Of a DNA stretch of 64,000 nt, positions 12,401 through 26,312 are shown one piece after another. Position 1 is the first letter of the stretch. Each line of letters starts with the position of its first letter. This DNA is from Adineta ricciae (Eukaryota > Rotifera > Eurotatoria > Adinetida > Adinetidae). The notes under the pieces are model-generated. The model did no database searches. It saw only the letters and a program-made list of their open reading frames with translations, and had not been told where the DNA came from. The DNA lies in assembly GCA_905250025.1 (NCBI GenBank), contig CAJNOJ010000011.1, positions 129,287 through 193,286 on the forward strand, read 5' to 3'. Made by a program: the position numbers and the translations under genes.

Positions 12401-15400
12401 AACATTCGACAAATTATTCATGCGTAACTGTTCAATATCTGTATATGTGAGACGAAAACATACTCGGTTATTGAAAAACCATTGAATGCCACCCTCATCT
12501 TCTGGTGCTGCGCCTTCGCATTGAATTTCAACATAATCGCCATCGGCCATATCAGGTGCAACGATACGTAAATATCCACGACCGCCAGCACTTGCTGCAA
12601 AATTCGGAAAAAAAACTTTTCCTTTTCTATCAAAACTGTCTTTGCGATAAAACTTACGTCCTGGAGCATATCCTGGATATCCCCCTGGTGATGGTACATA
12701 ACCACCGCCCTCCTGCATTGTTAGAATAGCTGAACCACTATTTCCAGCTGAATCCTGTGCCATACATGTGTATTTGCCGAGTTTACTTGTATCATCAATT
12801 GTGATGCGTGCTCGTAACGAAACTTGGGATGCTGTCACTTGTTTATCATTTGGCTCATATGTATCGGTAACTGCATAACGCTTAAAATCAAGTAATCAGT
12901 GAGTGAAATGATCGAATTGAACAGATATTTACCCGTTCAGGTTCTTCTTGAATCCAATAAATCGCTGTTGTAGCATCTGCGCCGTAGACAGTGCAAGTCA
13001 TTTCATATGTTTGACCACGTTGTACTTGTAGAAGCTCAGGACTAACAACAACACGAAGTTCGACTCGGTCAGGTGATCCCGGTTGAGAAGATGCAGTCGT
13101 AGCAGCTTTTAAATCGATATCATCAGCATCAGAAAAAAAATTAGAAACTAAATAACTTACCATCAGTGCCATCGGATTGAGTTGCATTTCCTAAATAGGA
13201 TTTGGAAGAAGTATTATCTTTCTATCGTTACATCATATTCGATTAGAAACATTAAGCAAAACAACAACAAACGAATGCTAATGATTAACATGCAAGAAAC
13301 TGTTGTTTGGTTCTATAGATGATGATTAATCAAAGTCAAATGATATGATATTATACGATTACTAACATATGTACAAGTCGAATGAGAACGAGGAGTAGAA
13401 GAAGAAGAAGAAGCTTATTAACTAATAAGCATCAGTACCATTACGAAATAATAGTTAACATTTTTAAAAGTTCATCTCACGTTTTACATCTGCAATGAAT
13501 GAATCTCTGGATGGATGAGGATATCTTGCTGCATATTCGGTTTCTTCGTCATCATAGTATTCAATATCACCAGATAGAGATGTGGAACTAGTCGTTTGTA
13601 GAGCTGTGGTGGTAGTTCTAGTTGTTGTTATCATTGTCGACAACAAACTTCGAACATTCCCATCTATATCCACTTCATCATCATAATATTCGATATCTTG
13701 AACTGACATCGAAGTCTTCATTGTTATCGTTTGTACAGTTGTAACTGTCGTTCTAGATTCAGTCGTGATAATTTCCTCTGAATCATCGTAATACTCAACA
13801 TCATCATCATCGGATATTGATAGTGGTTTGCTTTCAATCTGTTGAGCTTTAGTTGCAATGATTATGACATTGTTCTCATTAATTGCATCATCTTCTTCTT
13901 CTTCTAGATCATCATGCACAGGCGTGAGTCTTGTCGTCGTCTTCAATAGCGCATCTTCGATAGACTCATTATTATCATATTCTACGATTCATGCATAAAT
14001 AAATGATTACAAATCCATGCAAAAGAAAAGAACAGATCAATCAAACATATTTTGATAGACTTACCATCAACATCTAATCCATCTAAAATAATAATAGCAA
14101 ACGATTAATTTTTTGTTTTCATTGTATGCATATGAAAGTGTTCTGGAACAAGCAATAAGCGAACAAGCAAAATCAACGTGAGAATTTCAAAAAGAAAACA
14201 TCGTGCGTACTGATGATATTGTCGTGCACAAACCATTTCATGAAAATTTCAATTCGCTAAAGCTATACCTAAGATTGTCGTTGCTGATGTATCATTACCA
14301 CTTGCGGTGTCATTCAATGATATGGTAGTTACGTCAATACCAGCATCCGTCACTGTTTCATTACCAGCAATATCCGTTTGATTCGAATCAATAGTGACAG
14401 ATTCAACAGTTGTGATTTGATCAGCACTCGTGGTTTCGTTACCAGGTACAGCATTGGTAGCATCTTCAATTCCAGTATCATTGCCTGGTATGATTGTGGT
14501 AAAGATATCGGTGCCATTGTCAACAATAATAATAGTCGATGTTTCAAGATTGTTTTCAACACTTGTTACTACTTCATCAACAGTAGTGGCATCGGCATCG
14601 GCAGTTACTACTTCGACTGTTGTTGCAGCAATGGTAGCGCCATCAGCAGCTACAGTAGTTGCATCAGCTTCGTTTGCCCCAGTAGTTGCAGCAGCTTCAT
14701 TTGCCCCAGTGGTTGCAGCAGCTTCATTTGCACCAGTAGTTGCTGCAGCTTCGTTTGCCCCAGTAGTTGCAGCTTCAAGAACTGCTGTAGTTCCTTCTGG
14801 TAACACAATGGTTGTACCATCGGCAAGTACCACTGTGTTAGTCACTGCTTCTTTGGCATCTGATGCTTCAGTAGTGGCTAGATCTCCGGTTGCTAATTAG
14901 GATAGAAAAATATGAAAATAATACGACAAAGAAGAAACAACGAGAAGAAATTATTCAGCGGCAGAGATAAGCAATCTAATCTACGCCAAAACAAAAATCC
15001 TTTCAACTTACCACCAGTATTCGCGTTTGTAGTAACTGAAATAGGAAAAGAGAAGAGATTAGTTTAGAAATGAATAATAACTGAAGAAAATTAAACGAGC
15101 TTGGCAAGAATTCGGTGTGCAAAGACACATGCAAAGAAATCCTCTATTATTGTTCTTGATGATCATCACACCTCCGGGTTTTATGTCAAGCATTGTTATT
15201 TCTTGAACTGTTGTTTCCGATCCATCAGTAGTTGCTTGCGGTACATTGACGCGTTCGACTTCGATTCCAAAAGACTCTGTACTTTGGGTGATTGGAACAG
15301 TCTGCGTTGGTAACACTGATGAAGAAGCGTTCGTAACTGAAGGTGAAGTAGTAATGGGAACTAAGACTGGCTTTTTGATCATCGTCAACATTCATTCTCT

Positions 15401-15781
15401 ACTTACTACTACACTCAAGTTCATCAGAACCATCGGCACATTCAGAAATACCATTACAATATGTAGCACACGTTTCGTTATCATCTTTGCAAAGAAGAGT
15501 TCCCTCTGCGCAAGGAAGACCTAATAGCGGAAAAAGCGAGTAGTAGCAGAGAAGCGTGTAAGCAACAATAATGGGAAAAGCATTGGTTACAGCTCTTGAA
15601 ACTTACTTTCATTACTTTGTCTTCGAACTCTATACCTCGATTCGATGACCGCAGAAGAAGTCTAAAAAATGAACTGTTTTTCAGCGAATCAATTAAGAAA
15701 ATCTTCTCTTACCCGTGATATCGATAATGTTGCAATAAAGCAAACCCACAGGAGAAAACCTGTGATAATCTTAGCGTCCAT
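6413..15781 (-). CDS. Perlecan-like basement membrane HSPG core protein, lacks LamG
   Basis: Large secreted modular matrix protein with many short introns. Exon 1 (15781–15713) encodes the signal peptide [20 protein letters not shown]. In order follow: one LDL-receptor class A repeat (~15405–15525, ends [10 protein letters not shown]); a Thr/Ser-rich linker with a 27-bp tandem repeat (~14250–15390); an acidic stretch with three EYYDD clusters and one SGD (~13464–13946); three Ig modules (~11770–13190); three LDLa repeats (~11050–11740, e.g. [10 protein letters not shown]); an Ig module (~10677–11010); laminin EGF repeats around a laminin IV type A domain (~9060–10630, LamB ~9500–10140); and about six C-terminal Ig-like modules (6413–8990). 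It ends in a basic tail, KKKKRRS. This LDLa–Ig–LamEGF/LamIV–Ig order is diagnostic of perlecan/UNC-52. The SEA domain and C-terminal LamG/EGF domain V are absent. Exact exon borders were not all resolved. Confidence 0.88.
13464..13946 (-). other. Acidic Tyr-rich region: possible sulfotyrosine and GAG site
   Basis: Part of the perlecan-like protein. Three clusters read VEYYDD, IEYYDD and IEYYDD, each surrounded by Asp/Glu, which is the classic context for tyrosine O-sulfation. The last cluster is preceded by SLSGD, matching the SGD glycosaminoglycan attachment motif of perlecan domain I (Ser codon near 13572). Between the clusters lie Thr-rich stretches such as [13 protein letters not shown]. 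Modification is inferred only. Confidence 0.6.
14667..14774 (-). repeat. Four-copy 27-bp in-frame tandem repeat
   Basis: Four near-perfect 27-nt units (14667–14693, 14694–14720, 14721–14747, 14748–14774) encode a nine-residue unit EAAATTGAN in the Thr/Ala-rich linker of the perlecan-like gene. Units differ by a few silent changes. Threonine density suggests an O-glycosylated spacer. Copy number is probably variable between alleles. Confidence 0.85.
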
Positions 15782-18452
15782 CCTTGGAACAATAGGATTG
15801 ACAAATGGAAAAAACAACAGTTAAGAGAACGATATCTGAAAAACTGAACACATATATACACGCAAGAAAAGAATCACGGGTTCACTCATACACACACACG
15901 ACCGTATAATGATGATGTTCTTCGTCTTATCTAACACATCATCAGCAGAATATGATTTGATCATTATATCCACTGATGATGCAATCTTAGCAATCTAACT
16001 TATTCATCAAAGAAAGTACAGAAAATGATCTATCACAAGATTCTTCACAAATGTATGTCAAACATAAACAATTACATTTCGAAGATTTATATTCCTATAA
16101 GAATTTTCTCCACGTACATATGTGAGAAAATACACAACAGACGAGCCTTATTTTTCAAAATCGAGAACACTACATTGCATAGTTTGCACTCAGAAATAGA
16201 GGGGACATCGATATACGGCCTATGCAACTGTCGGTCTCATCGTTAAACACAAACAAATAACACATATATAGTATGAGCTTGCTCTACACATCAGTCGAAC
16301 TAAGACAGAGAATAGTTTTCTCTTTTTCTCTTGTCCGATAAGACAACAAGCGCACTCGGCCAGCACGCGGATACAAGCGGAAGAAAATAGTGGATAACCG
16401 TCCGATAATCTTATTATTCTTTCTCTCAACAGTAATGGATTGAGTAACGAATGGTGTAACCAGTAACATGAAGACCACAGACCACAAGAAGAGAGTATCT
16501 TTTTCCTTTCTCTATCTATATTCTCTTTTTCTCACTGACAATAACTTCTAGCGATGTGGCGATTAGGATGAAGTTATTCTTTCAGTTGAATGCACTGACA
16601 ATGATTTGCACGATGTTTATGTGCAAAGATAAGTATGGGAAAAAGATTTTAGTGCCCTTTGTTTCTCAAAATGCAAATCGTTCATCACCTTTGTCTCTTA
16701 TCATTATGTCAGAAGAAGAAGACGAAGAAGGAAAAGAGATAATGATGGCCTCTTGTTCCAATCACAAGCTAAAAGAGCGATTGCATAAGTATTAGTTAAC
16801 CTAGAATATCAACACTAACATTCGTCTTTCGCGTTTTCCTTCGCGACTCTTCTCGATCCAAAGTACAGTTCTATCAACACATCATCGATCGAAGCAAAAA
16901 AAACAACGAATTTTCTAAAGATGAAAAGAATCTATTTGTTTTGACGTACGGAACGCTCGAAAATGACGAGCTGTGTGTCTATGTGTGTGGAAGCATAATG
17001 GGAGTGAGAAATGCAAATACTAATCGAATAAAAAACCGATGAAGGAGAAGAAAAGGAAAGGAAGAATGAGGTATTTTTTACGTCACTATTAGCAGGTTCT
17101 CCTAGTCGCAGATCAATCCCTATTGATGAATGTGACATTGGCTGGAATCACGAAAACAAAATTTGTCCCTCGGCCTGCAGCTACCCGTTTTTTTTTCTCT
17201 CATTCTTTACTTCTAATTCAATAAAAACAGGTAGGCCCTAATGTGTACACTGAATGTGTAGAGATCGATTGATTTATTTAAATATGATAATTGAATAGAA
17301 GAATAAAAAAAAATATATTCTATTCACAGATTTGAAATTGAATAGCTTGATGGGGATGCATTTCACTGATCAAAACTCGCGTAATTTGATCTTCGATGGA
17401 GAAGAAGACAACAACGTTGAACAATAATCGTTTCTCATCACTTTGTGTCAATCGAATACGCATAATTTTATTAGTTCGAACCGATTCTCTTCCACTAAAT
17501 CTCACAGATGACCTTCGTTCTGTCATGATAATTCATTCAGCCGCACGATTGTCGAAATCCCCAGATATTCAGATATCCGAAGAAGACAAATCAACCATTT
17601 CGACATGTGTTCAAAGCAAATCAATAGGAAAACCATTAACACTCGTTTGTTGACCTTCGATTATAAAAGAAGAGCAATGAAAGGCAATAATTTTTCAAGT
17701 TTTCTTCTTGATGAATGTAAATAGAACATCGATCTACCAGATGTCTCGATATTTCCGAATCTAAATAGAACATTTCATCATTAGTTTATTATTTCTCTCT
17801 AATATCCCATCAATCAGTGTCAAAAACGAGACAAACTCTTAGCGAGCTGGTGATAAGACAAAAAGCCTGCTGATTATGTTTATCATCGAAGTCAAAAGAA
17901 TCCAGAACTTCTGTCATGATGTCGATGGACATCAAAATAGCCGTTGTCTCATATTACTCAACATTGTTATACAACAAACAAGAATTGTCGTCCTTGAAAT
18001 CTTATACAGACGTACGTAATTTACCTATGATACGTGCCTATTGTTATGTCAAACTTGAATAATTATCACTGAGAATCGAGCTTCTTTCAACACGAGCACG
18101 TTGCCGTCTTTTATCGACAATTAGAATCAACATTCGAGCATCGAAATGACCTTATCGTCAAGTGAAAATAACAACATTAATATAGTCATAAGCTACTTTT
18201 GATCGAGTGTGCCATAGGCACATCAGTATCAATGGAATAAAAGATTTGCGGTTTGAATCAAAAGCAGCATTCTTGTTGACATATTTATGCACTGAATCGT
18301 TAGTTTTAGTAAAGACAACGGCATCGTTGCTAATAGATGATCGGAGAAGCGAGTTTATTGTCAGAAACAAAGGTGAAACAACGAGATCGACCCACTAGAA
18401 TGAGGAGATTCTATTGCACTGGGATGAGAAAAACAGAGACATATGGGTGAGT
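15782..18452. other. Mostly non-coding interval
   Basis: The interval between the perlecan-like start and the desaturase stop presumably contains the perlecan promoter. CA-rich sequence lies near 15890. The only frame with some coding character is the small minus-strand frame at 17320–17526, listed separately. Other frames are short and without motifs. Confidence 0.5.
17320..17526 (-). CDS. Small uncharacterised ORF, 68 aa
   Basis: An ATG-started frame of 68 codons, MTERRSSVRF... to ...AIQFQICE, with an in-frame stop just upstream. Codon choice looks coding-like and the translation contains an alternating hydrophobic stretch (LLFNVVVFFSI) that could be a beta-strand. Downstream of the stop on the same strand is AAATAAATC, a possible polyadenylation signal. 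I do not recognise the protein. It may be a genuine short gene, a last exon of an unseen gene, or chance. Confidence 0.25.
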   Translation of the reverse strand: MTERRSSVRFSGRESVRTNKIMRIRLTQSDEKRLLFNVVVFFSIEDQITRVLISEMHPHQAIQFQICE

Positions 18453-19952
18453 TTATGATAATTTCTTCTTGTTGGTATTTGCGTCGTCTGAATATGTAAA
18501 AACACGAACATCATCATCGATGCTTCGTTGAGTAATAAAGATTTTGAACATTCGAGCAAATGACATGAGAACAGGTTCTTCGTTGATTCGTACGAGTTCA
18601 GGAAATGCTTTGCGAAAACTAGTAGTTGCTTCTTCTGAGAAAAACAAACGAGAAAAAGACAAAGTGATCAATATTCTTATCAAAACATCATACCGAGATG
18701 ATAATGAGGAACTTTTGTAAAAAGATGATGAATCTGGTGTGTACCAATCGAATGAATAACCGAATGAACATGACCATAATGACGGTCAACGGTTGATAAT
18801 TGTCCTTTAACATTATTCCATTCAGAATCAGCATACCAAGGAACATCACTACAAAATCAAAGCAATAGAAAAACGGAGTTGCACATTTTAACAATAATTT
18901 ACATTTCTGTATGATGTAACATAGTGATAATCACCATATAACATGCAAAGATGGATACTGGTATCAAATGGTAAAACAATAAACTAATAAAGCCGAAAGC
19001 ACTCGCATAGAGATACATTAAATAGCACTAAAATGAAGAAATATGTCCATTTGAAAACCAAACATTTTGTCTTACCATTCCCGAATATGAAATGAGTGTC
19101 ATACAAGCGCCAACTAAATGTTTATTGTAGAAGATTGGCTCTAACTAGAAAAGTCACGATAAGAATGTTTATTCTAGGATAAGTCACATTTATTTACCGG
19201 ATTAAAGTGATTGATTGGTCTTGGGGCATAACCAAACACGATATAATGAAACCAACCTAAACCCGGAAACCATAAGAGGAAATTATCGGTGAATGATGGT
19301 TTGTACGGGACGCCACGTTGTGGATAGAAAACTTCATCTTTATCGATATTATTTGTATTCTTATGATGTTTATTGTGTGTTACCTACAAAGACGAATTCA
19401 TTTTAAATGAGAATCAAATGCAAGATGAAATGATCTCACCTTCCAGGTATAATAAGGTGCTAAGATCCATGTATGTAGAATAGTACCTTAAATCAAAGAG
19501 AGTATTGAATAGGTACTTTATCAATATGTGTTGCAATTCACATACCAACGATATCGTTTAATAACGGATAGAAACTGAAACTTCCATGACCACAATCATG
19601 TCCAAGCACAAAAATCGATGTATAAAGAGTTCCTAGAACGAATCAATGAAGAGGGAAATCGTTATATACGGTTAAACAAACCTTGTATATACCAATAGAG
19701 AGGGAAAAGTAGAGATCCATACTTGAATCTATTCTCTATTTGGTACATGACGAAAAAGGTGAGGGCAACATAGATGACATCCTTGACAACATAGCTCATA
19801 GACTGACGAACAGTTGGACGAAAGCAATGAGCGGGAATTTTCACTTTGATTTCTGATAGAGTCGGCAACCGATGTTGTGTTGGTAAAGTTCCCGTCTCTA
19901 ATTGTTGATCCTGATTGCCACTTGAAGGTGTATTATGTTGACCTTTGCCCAT
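18453..19952 (-). CDS. Methyl-end (omega-3/omega-6 type) fatty acid desaturase
   Basis: Membrane-bound acyl-lipid desaturase of the ER that inserts a methyl-end double bond. All three histidine boxes are visible: HDCGH (in [11 protein letters not shown]), HNKHH (in [10 protein letters not shown]), and HQIHH (in [11 protein letters not shown], followed by PHYHLEEAT). Hydrophobic segments flank the boxes as in the FAD2/FAD3 class. The GSFS context of box 1 and the IGTHxIHHLF context of box 3 resemble omega-3 desaturases more than delta-12 enzymes. Expression would be needed to fix regiospecificity. The gene has several short introns. The ATG at 19952 gives [12 protein letters not shown]. It lies head-to-head with the aralar gene, 454 bp apart. 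Confidence 0.85.
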
Positions 19953-20406
19953 GTTTGCCTACACGATCTGAAATATACAAAAGTGTTAAACAATTTTGAA
20001 TGATCACGCGATCGATGAATGTATATTCTAGAAGATGAGAGAGGAGATGATAGAGATTAATCTGGACACTAAAGTCCATTCGTTTGTGTATGTATGTATA
20101 AATACGCACCATTTGGAAGTACAGATGGCGTTAAGATCTCCTAATTGATTTCCAGAACTGTGTCATTAAGACGAATGGTTTTACTAATCGTTGCATTTAA
20201 ATCAGAATGAAGTATTCAATTAAAGATAGTTTGCATCAGGAAATAGATGTCGCTGACTTTAATCAATTGCTGAATGGTTTCTCTTCTCAGAAATATAAAC
20301 GCATGCACGCGATGAAAAAATGTTCTGAAGAATAATATTCCCACTCTGTACCGTGCAGATTGGTTACGGTCGGCAATAACAATTTCGCTCTCCTTGCCAA
20401 AAAAAC
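19953..20406. promoter_or_regulatory. Shared head-to-head promoter interval
   Basis: 454 bp separate the divergent start codons of the desaturase (minus) and aralar (plus) genes, so both promoters and 5' UTRs must lie here unless UTR introns extend further. No clear TATA box was identified. Confidence 0.4.
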
Positions 20407-23087
20407 ATGCCACCGAAGGCTACAAGTTCTCTATCTGGTAAATTGCGTTCAATTGAAAGTACTTTTATAAAAAAATCTGTCAATCTTTGGTTGTATTTAG
20501 AACGTGTCAGTTCATCGGCTGACAGAGATGAATTGCTCGCCGTATTCAATCGTTATGCACATCATGAACGTCTTGGCGAACGTTACATGACACCACATGA
20601 ATTCCTACAAGATTACTTGGGCTATTTGAAAGGCGATAATATCGATCCAACGACACTCGATATTCTCTCGGCATTAGTTGATTTAAATAAAGATCAAAGT
20701 ACAAAGCAGAAATTTCGTACTACGAATCGAAGGATTTTCCTTGTTTAGGAATTACTATAACTGAATTTGTCAACTTTGAATCGTTGCTATTAGCACCGGA
20801 TTCTCTCTATCGTCTTGCTTTTCAATTATTCGATCGACAGGGTCAAGGCTTTATCACGTTCGACGATTTCCGTTACATTATCTCGGCGACGAAACAATTC
20901 AAAGAATTCCCATTCGATTTTAATTCGGAATTCGTTTCCACACACTTTGGTGCTAAACGGCAACGGCAAGTCACCTACAAAGAATTCACCCAAATTCTGC
21001 TCGGTAATTCAAACTTGGCAAGTTCAGTCGTCAGACTGTCATTTCAATTGATTTTTAGACTTTATCGACGAACAAACGATTCAAACGTTTCGAAAATTCG
21101 ACAAAGCAAATGTTGGATACATTTCGTTGAAAAATTTTGAGACGATTCTGAAAGAATTACGCCAGTATCAACTCTCCGAATCCATCTCAATTCATTTGAA
21201 TGATGTTGTCAAACTATCCAACCCGACAACATCAACAAATCAAATCTCCTATCCATATTTTATTGCATTTCTACAATTATTATCCAATATTGAATCGATG
21301 CGAAAGATTTATTTAGCTATATGCGAAAAGAAAGCTCTTGCGTATCGATCGGCAACAATTACAAAAGAAGAATTCTTAACCGAAGCTCAGCATTTTCCTC
21401 GAACAACACCTTTACAGATTGATATTCTGTTCGCCATCACACATTTGTTACATAAAACAAATCCTGCTCATGAGAATGATCGACATTATATCGAATCAAA
21501 TGATTTTGATTTAATCTCCGCGCATGAGCATTTATTACCGTATCGACTACGTACGGAAATTGTCGATGAGTGTTATAAGGTCGAACACCAAAGTATACTT
21601 CTTAAAGTTTTGGAAAGTGGTTATCGTTTCGCATTGGGTAAAGTCAAATTTCTCGAAAACAAAAGGCTTGCAGTTTAATGGAAATCGTTGTAGGTAGCAT
21701 TGCTGGTGCTGTTGGAGCAACAGCTGTATACCCGATTGATCTTGGTAGGGTATTGTTGTGTGGAACAACTGAATTTTTTTACCTGTTTCCTTGTAGTTAA
21801 AACTCGTATGCAAAATCAGCGTAGTACGAGTATTGTTGGTGAACGTCTGTATCGAAATTCAATTGATTGTTTCAAAAAAGTTGTTCGATATGAAGGCGTT
21901 TTTGGTTTATATCGAGGTAAGGTGTAGAAGATAGAGAATGATGTTTTGAACTGGAGAATTTTAGGATTAATTCCTCAATTGGTTGGTGTTGCACCAGAAA
22001 AAGCCATCAAATTAACAGTCAATGATTTCATTCGTGATCGTTTAACATTAGCTGATGGAACGATCCCTCTTTGGGCTGAAATCGTTGCAGGTGGATGTGC
22101 GGGTGCATCTCAAGTAAGAAATATATTTCTAAATTATTCATCTTGACAAGTTCTTTCGATTAAAACGATGACTTAAAACACCATTGACATTCGTTTGTGT
22201 TTAGGTAGCATTTACAAATCCTTTAGAAATCGTGAAGATTCGTTTGCAAGTAGCTGGTGAATTACAATCCGCTCATCGTCCGGTAGCAAGTGAAGTTGTT
22301 CGTGAACTTGGTCTTCGTGGTTTATACAAAGGTGCTCGTGCTTGTTTCCTTCGAGATATCCCATTCTCAGCTATCTACTTCCCTGCATATGCACATACGA
22401 AAAAGCGTTTTGCTGATGAACATGGTTACAACGATCCAAAAAGTCTATTCATTTCTGGTCTGCTTGCTGGTATACCTGCAGCGGGTCTCTGCACACCAGC
22501 AGACGTTGTTAAAACACGTCTGCAAGTACAAGCACGAAAGGGGCAAACGAAGTATGACGGGTTAGTTGATGCGTTCAAGAAGATTTATGTTGAAGAAGGA
22601 TGGAAAGCTTTGTGGAAAGGTAATCTGATATTATTAGATGTCTGATTTGTCATTTTTCTCAATGAATTTAGGCGCTGGTGCGCGAATGTTTCGTTCGTCT
22701 CCACAATTTGGTTTTACATTGTTGACCTATGAACTGCTTCAACGTGCGCTCAATGTTGATTTTCAAGGTAGAAAACTGGAAGGATCAAAACACCTTGATC
22801 AACAACAGTACTCGCCAAAATCGCGCGCATCAATCATACTCTCACGTAATCCCGATCACGTTGGTGGTTTTCATCTCGCTCAAGCAACATTTGAAGGTAA
22901 CGAAAACAACCGAATCAAACTCGTTTCTAATCGTTTTTTTCTCTATTCAGGAATCGAAACTCGTTTTGGTCTTGCATTTCCCAAATACAAATCTTCCTCG
23001 TCTCCATCAAATGAACCACCTTCGTCTCTACCTCCCCTGTCGACGTTAATTGGTGTTCCTGTTCCTAAACTTTCAAGTCCACATTAG
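20407..23087 (+). CDS. SLC25A12/13-like: Mitochondrial aspartate/glutamate carrier (aralar/citrin type)
   Basis: Calcium-regulated inner-membrane carrier exchanging aspartate for glutamate plus proton, part of the malate–aspartate shuttle. The N-terminal half carries EF-hand units (e.g. [17 protein letters not shown]) and the linker typical of aralar. The C-terminal half has three mitochondrial-carrier repeats: [18 protein letters not shown] then [10 protein letters not shown], then [17 protein letters not shown], then [15 protein letters not shown]. Conserved stretches such as [19 protein letters not shown] and [11 protein letters not shown] match the family closely. The C-terminal tail [24 protein letters not shown] also matches citrin. 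Introns of about 50–75 nt interrupt it, including one splitting PIDL/VKTR. The start at 20407 has an A-rich context and gives [14 protein letters not shown]. Confidence 0.95.
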
Positions 23088-23901
23088 AAAGAATCTCACT
23101 TTTCCCCTCTAAAGACGAAACGACTACCTCCGCTTGTTTTCAACTTAGATTAGACTATAAGGTTACCTAGAATATTTTCGATAATTATTAATCAAAACGG
23201 ACAAATGTCAGCGTGTTTTCAAATAATCAAATATTTTATTCTATTTTCTTATCTTTCCTGACTTTCACTCCCTAGTCAACATCAGTAAAATCTCATTTTT
23301 TTTTCTAAAGAAAAACAATAAATAAGACATATGAATCAACTTGCATTATTTTCCATCGTTACGATCCAATCTGTTTAGTATTTTGATGCAAAACAGAATC
23401 TCTTCGACTGTCTACAATAGACTCCGATAGTTCTCTCGATGATACTTCATAGTCGAGCGGAAATATTTTGATGTTCTTATTGATCATCAGTCTACTGTTA
23501 TGTATTTTTTCGAGAGAACATCCAGAATCAATGAGTGACTCGAGTCATCCGAATATAGAAGTCGAGATTTGACGCACATACAGCTTTGATGGAGAGAATG
23601 ATTTATTTTGACAAGTCTTTCAAGCAAAAATTCCAATCGCAACCTCAACACGGTTAAGGGAAACTGGAATTTCAGTTGTTTGATTGTATAATTTGATTAG
23701 TATGTCAACGTAATTGATTTAATATACATGAATATTCGGTGAGAAACTCATTTGGAGATTTTAACGCCATCTAGATGTTGATTGACGACGATCTCTTGAA
23801 AAATACCTGTTATTGTTTGTGTTGCTAAGTTTGTTAAAGTGAAATTGATTCTTTTCTTCAATCTACTTTGAAAAGAGTCTTTTCTCCGCGTCAAAACAGT
23901 C
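23088..23901. other. Intergenic, no gene seen
   Basis: 3' flank of the aralar gene (AATAAA-like signal near 23317) and upstream flank of the small gene starting at 23902. No coding exon is visible. Confidence 0.5.
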
Positions 23902-24365
23902 ATGGCAAATTATACCGATAAACCATCCTCTGTTCGGTAAATATGCTAAACTATTGTCTACCTGAGTATATCATCTTTATCATACAGAGTTACCAAATAT
24001 TCGGCACCTCATTCGGTCATCCCATCTCGATACATCGAACCATGGCGTCGCGACATTGTCAATCGCGAGATAATTATCAATGTGCGTTGCTTTGTCTCTA
24101 TTTTGTTCAATGATCATGTTTGTCTTTCACTTTCTAGAATGCTCATCATGGAAATATTCCTCATTATGAACACGATGACGCACTATATTTCAATAAACGT
24201 GAACAGATGAATTATAACGTAGAGCCGCGCGAACGAGTTGATAAGAAGTACACTTTACCTTCTCGAGCTGAACAACTTGAACCACGCTTTTATGAAATAT
24301 ATGATCGTCATCGTTCAGCATTGTTTAGTCGTTATGACCCAGCGAAGCGATATCAAAAGAAGTGA
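23902..24365 (+). CDS. Uncharacterised 118-aa Tyr/Arg-rich protein
   Basis: Three exons (23902–23936, 23988–24081, 24138–24365) join in frame across canonical introns of 51 and 56 nt. The protein begins MANYTDKPSSVRVTKYSAP and ends RYDPAKRYQKK. It has no signal peptide, membrane segment or known catalytic motif. It is rich in Tyr, Arg and His with scattered short motifs (PSRYIEPWRRD, YDRHRSALFSRYDP). That composition resembles small ciliary microtubule-inner proteins, but I cannot place it in a family. Consistent splice phases support it being real. Confidence 0.72.
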
Positions 24366-24932
24366 AGTCGCGTTTTTTCATCAAAACTTTTTCTTCTCTC
24401 GAGTGAATAAATCTGATTTCGAACCCAATTTCTGTTTTGTTTTTATTCTTCTCAAATAGAAGTCACACACACAAGAGAAAAAAAGAAAAAAAAAGAACAC
24501 CGCTGACAATGTGTTGTTTCTAATGAAAAAAGAAAACACAACATGAGAGAACGAGTAAGAAAAATTCAAGTGGACACATACATATTCATCATAGATGATC
24601 AATAGAGAGTCAAGGTCGAATGTATGCGAACAGAAAGTTCTTCTCTAGTTGATGACAAAAGAAAAACAAACAACTGACAAAGACGACAATGAAAAAGAAA
24701 GGAATAGATAGATATAAATGATAATGATAGAAGGTAGACGAAGATATATATATTTATATATGTATAGAGAGAAAACTAAAGCACAGATGATTGTTCTAGA
24801 GAGAATTGTAATTTATATACAAAAAGACCAATGTTGGTGAAAAACGATGCAACCGGTAGGGAAAAGTGCGGGCTGAGAGAAAAAAGAAACATCATTAGAA
24901 TGTCTAGATCCAAGATGATTGTTGCACATCCT

Positions 24933-26312
<1,380 letters not shown>

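Noticed and set aside
14378-14900. Plus-strand frames of 141 and 156 codons opposite the Thr/Ala-rich linker
   Set aside because: They are antisense products of the low-complexity tandem-repeat region.
16284-16487. Possible secreted peptide precursor with a YPRAGR amidation-like motif on the minus strand
   Set aside because: The frame opens with TTG, the first ATG leaves only a weak leader, and there is no repeated or conserved peptide structure.
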